In this document: piece by piece, positions 61,267 to 64,000 of the stretch | Position numbering within the stretch: position 1 is the stretch's first letter | How the letters are laid out: each line of letters opens with the position of its first letter | Assembly (NCBI GenBank): GCA_964215955.1 | Contig: CAXPDR010000017.1 | Span: 124,001 to 188,000 of the forward strand | Direction of reading: 5' to 3' | DNA: 64,000 nt | From: GCA-2706205 sp964215955 | Lineage (GTDB): Bacteria > Bdellovibrionota > Bacteriovoracia > Bacteriovoracales > Bacteriovoracaceae | The notes under the pieces: model-generated | Told to the model about the DNA's origin: nothing | Database searches by the model: none | What the model saw: only the letters and a program-made list of their open reading frames with translations | Position numbers and translations under genes: made by a program

Positions 61267-62745
61267 ATGGTTAAATGTAGAAAAAATCTAAATGTTGGAA
61301 GTTTTACTTTTAAATATTTAAGGACCTTCTTTTGCATTTTATTTTTAATATCTTGCAACTCTACCGTTGATGTAAGTCTTAAAAATCTAGACTCAAAAGG
61401 AAACAGTAAACTCTTTATTGGAGTTGATTCATTATCAAATCCTGAAATTGTCCAAAACTTAAAAATTGAAAAAGGTGATAGTGTTGATTTGTTCTCTTTT
61501 ATATCAGTCGATGAAATAACTTTTTCAGACACAGTCGTCAAATGGAGTTTAAGTGGGACAAATGGAAATTTACTTGTTCTGGCAGGTGGTCGTTCGGCCA
61601 AATTTAATGCATTAAATATTGGTACAAGCTTAGTCTCAATAGAAACAACCAATTTGAAAACCTCAATTCGTTTAACTGTTATCGTAAGCTCTACGCCACA
61701 AGTTCCTCTTGCAAAGGATATAAGCATCGGAAACGTTGAAGAGGGGGAAGAAGAAATGGTTGTTTTAGATTATTCAGATGCTAATGAAGATAAGGGGATT
61801 AGTTGTAATATTTCAAACGAAAGTAGTGTAAGCGTAAGTACTCCTTGTAGTTGTGATACAGACGGGAAGTGTTCTGTTGGTATCTCTAGTGATGGCTTTT
61901 ATAATGGGGTTGCAAGTTTTAAATACAGTGTTTCAGATTCCTTAGGTGCTTCTAATCAAGCTAATGTATCTCTAAATATTGTGGATAAAGTTCTCCCATG
62001 TCCTTTAGGTTTTATTGAAGTTGAGGGGAGATCAGATACTGGGATCAAAGATTTTTGTGTCATGCAGTTCGAAGCAAAAAATATATCGAATGTTGCAACC
62101 TCACAAGCGAATAATACCCCTTGGGTATCAATATCTCAAACTAATGCAAGAGTTAAATGTCGTGAATTAGGAAGTGGTTATGACCTTTTATCGAACTTAG
62201 AAGCAATGACCATAGGTCGGGATATAGAAAGTGTTGATGCTAATTGGGGTGGTGGCGTTGTTGGTAATGGTTGTTTAAAGTCAGGTAATACCGGGACGAC
62301 AACTGTTGGTTGTAGTTATGATGGAGCCAATCCAGAGTATGGTACTGGCAGAGATTCTCGTGCTAGGCTAACTCTATCAAATGGAAATAGAATTTGGGAT
62401 TTTTCTGGAAATGTAGAGGAGTTTGTAGACTGGACAACTGGCGGAAGTTTAGCTACCGCACCTGTTGGAGCTTGTGAAGTTCCATACACAGAGGTCTACT
62501 ATTATTCATGTGCAGCTTATAATGACAAAGACTATAAACCTTTAAATCCAGCAGGAGTTGGAAGTTATGATAGGTCAAGAGGTATTGGAGCTTACACTGG
62601 AAACACATACCTTACTGGTAGGACTCCAAGGCGGGGCGGTCATTATTCCAACGAAATAAATGCAGGTGTTTTTGCACTCACTATTCATCAAACTCAAACT
62701 TGGACAAATTCCCAAGTTGGCTTTAGGTGTGTGTATAGGCCATAG
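61267..62745 (+). CDS. Surface lipoprotein with FGE/C-type-lectin-like domain
   Basis: A 492-residue lipoprotein (signal ending FLISC, Cys30). Residues 30-240 contain Ig-like beta domains (VSVSTPCSCDTDGKCSV region with paired Cys, GVASFKYSVSDSLGAS). From about 245 on, the sequence CPLGFIEVEG, DFCVMQFEAK, WDFSGNVEEFVDW and the C-terminal VGFRCVYRP match the formylglycine-generating enzyme/SUMF1 fold, a C-type-lectin-like scaffold often reused for binding. The Cys pair of true FGE enzymes is not clear, so a binding role is more likely. The fold is also that of many diversity-generating retroelement targets, but no reverse transcriptase lies in the window. Confidence 0.78.
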   Translation: MVKCRKNLNVGSFTFKYLRTFFCILFLISCNSTVDVSLKNLDSKGNSKLFIGVDSLSNPEIVQNLKIEKGDSVDLFSFISVDEITFSDTVVKWSLSGTNGNLLVLAGGRSAKFNALNIGTSLVSIETTNLKTSIRLTVIVSSTPQVPLAKDISIGNVEEGEEEMVVLDYSDANEDKGISCNISNESSVSVSTPCSCDTDGKCSVGISSDGFYNGVASFKYSVSDSLGASNQANVSLNIVDKVLPCPLGFIEVEGRSDTGIKDFCVMQFEAKNISNVATSQANNTPWVSISQTNARVKCRELGSGYDLLSNLEAMTIGRDIESVDANWGGGVVGNGCLKSGNTGTTTVGCSYDGANPEYGTGRDSRARLTLSNGNRIWDFSGNVEEFVDWTTGGSLATAPVGACEVPYTEVYYYSCAAYNDKDYKPLNPAGVGSYDRSRGIGAYTGNTYLTGRTPRRGGHYSNEINAGVFALTIHQTQTWTNSQVGFRCVYRP

Positions 62746-62812
62746 TTGTTTATAAAAATGGCGAGAGGTATCTAGGTTTTTTATTTCTCCTGTAAGAAAG
62801 TGAAGTTTTAAA

Positions 62813-63850
62813 TTAGTCCGGGAGGTGATTACATTGTGGAAAATAAACTTTTAATTCATCAACTAGTAGACATTTGTCCTTCATTTTTAATTGGCTTATA
62901 TACTCCTTGTAAGCGTTTTGTATGAGTGTGGTTGAAAAGATATTATTTCCTTTTGAACTAGGAGTAGAAAATCTCCTCAGGTAATAGTTAAAAATAAAAT
63001 CTAAGTAGTTTGTTTTTCTGTCGTATTGATCCAGAATTTGATCTGCCCATTGGATGGGAATTATTTCGCCTTTTGAAATTAAACTTAAATATATTTGATA
63101 GGTAAGGGCCCACGCTTTAAACTCTGCCAAAAAGCCTCTTTTTAAACCATTGAGTAAATAAGTATTTAATTCTTTTGTTTCTATTTCAGTTAAACCTTTT
63201 AATTCATTGTGAGTCTTTGAAATATCAAGCAAATTCATTTGGGTGTCTATGTTCGAAAAGTTAATGGATGCTTCATAGATCTGCTTTTGATCTCTTTTGT
63301 GAACAAGTTCATGAATTAAGATCAGTTTTGCCTCGTTGAAGCCAATTTTTGGGATACTTATATTTATGTTTTTAGCTGTTCTATGGTAAGTCGCTGGTCT
63401 TTCATTTTTCCTAATCTTAAGATCTAGTTTTACCCCTATTAATAGAGCAGATCCTTCCGAATTTAAATCATTCAGTAAGTCTTGCAAAATTGGAGAATGT
63501 GTTTGTTTTAAAGAGGATAAAAGAGCTTTTTTTAATTGATTCGAAACCTGGTAATTTAATTCATTTTCATCTATAGACTCTAGGCAAGTTTTAAATTTTT
63601 TTTTGTTAAGATCCCCTTTAATATATTCATTCGTTATAGTGTTTGAATAATCAATGTATAGATTTCTAATTTCCTTTTTTATCTCGAATCGTTCTCGAAT
63701 TTGATAGGAGTCGGTATCTTGATATTGATTTTTAAGAGAGTTAATAGATTGAAGAGGACAATGATGCGCCAAAGAGTTTATAGAGAAAAGCCCCATTATT
63801 ATAATGAGGCTTTTTCTAAGGGTAATTTTAAGAATACTATCTTTTTTCAT
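62813..63850 (-). CDS. Secreted HExxH protein, putative zinc metallopeptidase
   Basis: A 345-residue protein with a signal peptide (basic N-terminus, then SLIIIMGLFSINSLA). HELVH at 180-184 is a zinc HExxH motif in a helix (AKLILIHELVHKRDQ); a following GFLAEFKAWAL may supply the third ligand Glu, as in gluzincins. The rest is helical and unlike families I know. It starts 4 bases after the stop of the partial upstream gene, so the two are one operon. Converges with the FGE-like lipoprotein. A role in degrading prey or envelope protein is possible. Confidence 0.68.
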   Translation of the reverse strand: MKKDSILKITLRKSLIIIMGLFSINSLAHHCPLQSINSLKNQYQDTDSYQIRERFEIKKEIRNLYIDYSNTITNEYIKGDLNKKKFKTCLESIDENELNYQVSNQLKKALLSSLKQTHSPILQDLLNDLNSEGSALLIGVKLDLKIRKNERPATYHRTAKNINISIPKIGFNEAKLILIHELVHKRDQKQIYEASINFSNIDTQMNLLDISKTHNELKGLTEIETKELNTYLLNGLKRGFLAEFKAWALTYQIYLSLISKGEIIPIQWADQILDQYDRKTNYLDFIFNYYLRRFSTPSSKGNNIFSTTLIQNAYKEYISQLKMKDKCLLVDELKVYFPQCNHLPD

Positions 63851-63854
63851 TTTT

Positions 63855-64000
63855 TTAGAGGTTTGTTATTGCGCTTTCCATACAAGTTGAAACATTTCTT
63901 AAATCGATTTCAATTCCAGTTCTATATCCAGTTTTTTTATTCTCAAGAAAAAATGGTTCAGTATCAGTTCCTAATAATTTTAGATTTCGAACTACTTTTT
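63855..64000 (-). CDS. C-terminal end of a gene running off the window (partial)
   Basis: The last 48 codons, open to the window edge. Ends LENKKTGYRTGIEIDLRNVS, then TCMESAITNL and a stop at 63855-63857. No motif recognised. Same strand and 4 bases upstream of the HExxH protein gene, so co-transcribed. Confidence 0.5.
   Translation of the reverse strand, partial: KVVRNLKLLGTDTEPFFLENKKTGYRTGIEIDLRNVSTCMESAITNL

Noticed and set aside
1..64000. CRISPR array, insertion sequences, tRNA or rRNA genes
   Set aside because: No regularly spaced direct repeats, transposase, cloverleaf or rRNA-like sequence was seen on reading.

Overview
The window looks like chromosomal DNA from an AT-rich, Gram-negative, predatory-type bacterium of the Bdellovibrio/Bacteriovorax group, most plausibly a marine Bacteriovoracales member such as Halobacteriovorax. 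The evidence is indirect: very A/T-rich genes, many lipobox and signal-peptide proteins, an EF-G with the 'AHIDSGKTT' P-loop seen in the spirochaete/planctomycete/deltaproteobacterial and mitochondrial branch, several PilZ proteins and orphan response regulators, and a lipidated phage-fibre-like protein with an S74 chaperone like the mosaic adhesive trimers of Bdellovibrio. No rRNA or tRNA gene is present, so the assignment rests on gene content.

Layout. 0-6.5 kb: end of a glutamine amidotransferase, a TrpF-like barrel, surE, an M23 lipoprotein, two nucleases, a secreted protein, and an operon with a minimal 2Fe-2S ferredoxin and a lipoprotein. 6.5-6.9 kb: a gene-free stretch with a short candidate sRNA whose three hairpin loops all carry AGGA. 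6.9-16.9 kb: branched-chain aminotransferase, a MurQ/GCKR-like protein, a response regulator, a secreted trypsin-like protease, a tatA of only 57 codons, queF, a ferrochelatase-MFS fusion, a UbiA-like protein, an M14 peptidase and a transglutaminase-elicitor-like secreted protein. 17-25 kb: a degenerate PilZ-GAF-AAA+-Fis regulator, then a tight operon cdaA-ybbR-glmM-pdxJ-nnr-tsaE linking c-di-AMP to cell-wall precursor synthesis. 25-31 kb: an IscR-like regulator without cluster cysteines, a cysteine desulfurase, a MetE-like protein, a response regulator, and fusA.

31-39.5 kb: a large membrane protein behind a consensus sigma-28 promoter, a LysR regulator, a CCA-adding enzyme, GNAT, MltA, HPPD and an E1-like enzyme. 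39.5-44.8 kb: an outer-membrane barrel protein that appears to start at CTG inside the upstream stop codon, a response regulator, a LolA-like periplasmic protein and an RND/MMPL exporter; together these look like an envelope lipid export set. 44.8-56.2 kb: a FeeM-like acyltransferase fused to PilZ, NIF3, an MscS-type channel, a small Hpt-like protein, the korAB pair, two tandem PilZ paralogues and prfC.

56.2-64 kb is the accessory end: a long T-rich leader, at least three genes broken by single-base frameshifts (mostly at A/T homopolymers), a lipidated fibre with a self-cleaving S74 chaperone, two further surface lipoproteins (one with a FGE/C-type-lectin-like domain) and a secreted HExxH protein. 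The recurring theme is second-messenger control (c-di-GMP via four PilZ proteins, c-di-AMP via CdaA) of the cell envelope, with candidate FliA (sigma-28) promoters in front of several of these genes. No CRISPR array, insertion sequence, integrase or origin was seen.
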